The translations under genes and the position numbers were made by a program. This document shows, piece by piece, positions 62,661-64,000 of a DNA stretch of 64,000 nt. Origin of the DNA: Candidatus Caenarcanales bacterium (GTDB lineage Bacteria > Cyanobacteriota > Vampirovibrionia > LMEP-6097). The notes under the pieces are model-generated. The model was not told where the DNA came from. It worked only from the letters and a program-made list of their open reading frames with translations, and searched no databases. Where the stretch lies: contig JABSOS010000001.1 of assembly GCA_013216135.1 (NCBI GenBank), positions 62,001 to 126,000 of the forward strand, read 5' to 3'. The first letter of the stretch is position 1; every line of letters starts with the position of its first letter.

Positions 62661-64000
62661 TTAAGAATTTAATAGAGTTTCGTAGAAGTTTATGTTAGAG
62701 CTATGAAAATCAATAAGACTTTCTGTTATGGATATTTGGATTCTAGTATCAGCTGCTGAAGCTCTTCCAAGGTCTGTATCTAGTGTCAGGAATTCTGTCA
62801 TTTGATTTTCAAGATCAGCTAATAATGACTCATTAAAACTTAGAAAACCCTCACTTGCTACTTTTTGAGTAATTAAATTAGGTCTATCTATATCATCTAA
62901 TGAATTAGATTGAAGAATTTCATCCATCAATATCGCTCTATCTATCTGTAAGTCTGCCTCTGAAGCTCTTGCAAGGTCTGTATCCATAGACATAAACTCA
63001 GATATTTGATTATTTATATTATTTAGTGTATTAATATCGGCATTGATATCTGTGGATCCATTAGTTTCATTATTCTCGGTAACATTTAAATCTCTGTTAG
63101 GTATTTCAGGATTGTTATCAAAATCCATATTTTCTTCGAAGATTACATTCTCAACAGTGTTGGTGTCTTGATAAATTTCTGCACGGGTTTCTTTGCTTCT
63201 ATACATGACAATTCCATCTTCGAGAACTTCAACTTCATAATCATTAAGTGATCCTTCAAGAACTAATGTATCATTCCCTTCACCACCATTAACGTGGATC
63301 TGACTTCTAAGGTTAGCTGTTCCTATCCTGATTGTATCGTCTCCCTCTCCTGCATTTAAGTTCGTGGCTACTTGGCTATATACTCCACTAGCACTATTAC
63401 GTCCCATAGTATTAATAACGTGATCTTCGTCTCTTAAGTTAAGTATAAGATTACGGTGGTAGTCATCATCAGACTCTGGGTCGTTAAAGTTAATACCATT
63501 TAACTTCTGATTCATATCATTTATATTTATAATATCGTCTCCTGAACCAGTTGCTATGTTTGTTTCAGTCATACGGCTAATAGCTCCAGAAGCATTGTAC
63601 AGGCTGTCACCTTGGAATAAATTTACTACATCATTATCAGCTCCTGTATCGACTGTAGATCCATATAGAGATAAGTTTACAGTGTCATCACCTTCTCCAG
63701 TATCTATGATGTTGTTACTAAATGCACCAAGCAATGACCCACCAACAGTGGACGAACCACCATTATCCCAGGTTACAATTGACCCATCTCGAACTTCAGT
63801 GTTCACATCTACAGTATCATTACCTTCACCTGTAATTATTGTATTATTCTGTTGATCTGTAATGATAACTCTATCATTTCCTTCTCCTGTGTTAACTATA
63901 TTATTGCCTGTTAAATTTGGTACACGTGGATTATTCTCGAGATAATGATAATCTTCATTTATTATATGATTATAATCTTCATAAACGTCGCTGTTACCAC
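62661..64000 (-). CDS. RTX-like calcium-binding repeat protein, C-terminal part
   Basis: The frame runs from a stop at 62661 to the right edge without a start; GTG 63806 is internal, because the same frame upstream keeps coding (TGEGNDRV, TGEGNDTVDV). The repeats GEGDDTVNL, GADNDVVNLF, GSGDDIININD and GEGNDTLVLEG follow the G-G-x-G-N/D-D-x-ø rule of RTX/haemolysin-type calcium-binding beta rolls, though the first Gly is often changed. Such proteins are secreted, usually by type I systems. The C terminus has two similar units, NQISEFMSMDTDLARASEADL and NQMTEFLTLDTDLGRASAADT, each followed by a helix. No secretion genes are in view. Converges with cysE. Confidence 0.75.
   Translation of the reverse strand, partial: GNSDVYEDYNHIINEDYHYLENNPRVPNLTGNNIVNTGEGNDRVIITDQQNNTIITGEGNDTVDVNTEVRDGSIVTWDNGGSSTVGGSLLGAFSNNIIDTGEGDDTVNLSLYGSTVDTGADNDVVNLFQGDSLYNASGAISRMTETNIATGSGDDIININDMNQKLNGINFNDPESDDDYHRNLILNLRDEDHVINTMGRNSASGVYSQVATNLNAGEGDDTIRIGTANLRSQIHVNGGEGNDTLVLEGSLNDYEVEVLEDGIVMYRSKETRAEIYQDTNTVENVIFEENMDFDNNPEIPNRDLNVTENNETNGSTDINADINTLNNINNQISEFMSMDTDLARASEADLQIDRAILMDEILQSNSLDDIDRPNLITQKVASEGFLSFNESLLADLENQMTEFLTLDTDLGRASAADTRIQISITESLIDFHSSNINFYETLLNS

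Overview
The window is AT-rich bacterial DNA using the standard code. TAA, TAG and TGA all act as stops, and ATG, GTG and possibly TTG as starts. Single-copy housekeeping genes (dnaN, pth, rpsF, ssb, rsmH, rdgB, folB, pabB, a DAHP synthase gene) show it is chromosomal. Signal peptides, a lipoprotein, a Bat-type von Willebrand operon, an RTX-like protein and galactofuranose genes suggest a free-living or surface-associated bacterium with an elaborate envelope and some oxygen defence (Mn-type superoxide dismutase, 2-Cys peroxiredoxin). I cannot fix the lineage. The gene mix and base composition would fit a low-GC deep-branching group such as the non-photosynthetic Cyanobacteria relatives (Melainabacteria/Vampirovibrionia), but that is a guess. 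I saw no tRNA, rRNA, CRISPR array, complete insertion sequence or prophage.

Layout. 0-2.4 kb: the start of a secreted protein and two overlapping family-2 glycosyltransferases. 2.5-8.3 kb: an orphan gene, a double flavoprotein (sarcosine-oxidase-like plus amine-oxidase-like), a secreted orphan and UDP-galactopyranose mutase. 8.3-11.5 kb: a small hydrophilic protein and a tandem pair of trypsin-fold proteins, the second of which has lost its catalytic His and Ser. 11.5-13.9 kb: an accessory patch with a 363-bp gene-free stretch, a GIY-YIG/T5orf172 nuclease-like gene and a DUF4143 ATPase. 14-18.6 kb: a secreted sulfatase and a three-gene Bat operon. 18.6-24.8 kb: a 2078-residue protein with two GHKL (Hsp90-type) ATPase signatures and a C-terminal HEXXH motif, the most interesting gene here. 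24.9-32.5 kb: a membrane protein, an S1-repeat protein, a coiled-coil protein, folB, pabB, an ankyrin-like protein, dnaN and a Pth-CysC fusion. 32.5-39.8 kb: a membrane-anchored phosphate-binding-like protein, orphans, DAHP synthase, peroxiredoxin and superoxide dismutase. 40-44.2 kb: a 1362-residue secreted repeat protein. 44.2-51.9 kb: MTA phosphorylase, patatin-like phospholipase, a 1020-residue coiled-coil protein and small envelope proteins. 51.9-56.1 kb: PhzF-like protein, rpsF-ssb and a secreted subtilisin. 56.1-60.5 kb: an operon of an orphan, rdgB, rsmH, a YheT-like hydrolase and an FtsL-like protein. 60.6-64 kb: a second DUF4143 ATPase, cysE and a truncated RTX-like protein.

Two themes run through the window. 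First, many first-of-operon genes have a TATAAT-like -10 box only 6-10 nt before the start codon, the geometry expected of leaderless mRNAs, while other genes (peroxiredoxin, superoxide dismutase, several secreted proteins) carry clear Shine-Dalgarno sites. Second, fused or duplicated-and-diverged proteins are common: Pth-CysC, sarcosine oxidase-amine oxidase, BatB-TPR, tandem GHKL-HEXXH, and a protease with its pseudo-protease. Functions rest on motif recognition by eye; no searches were run.
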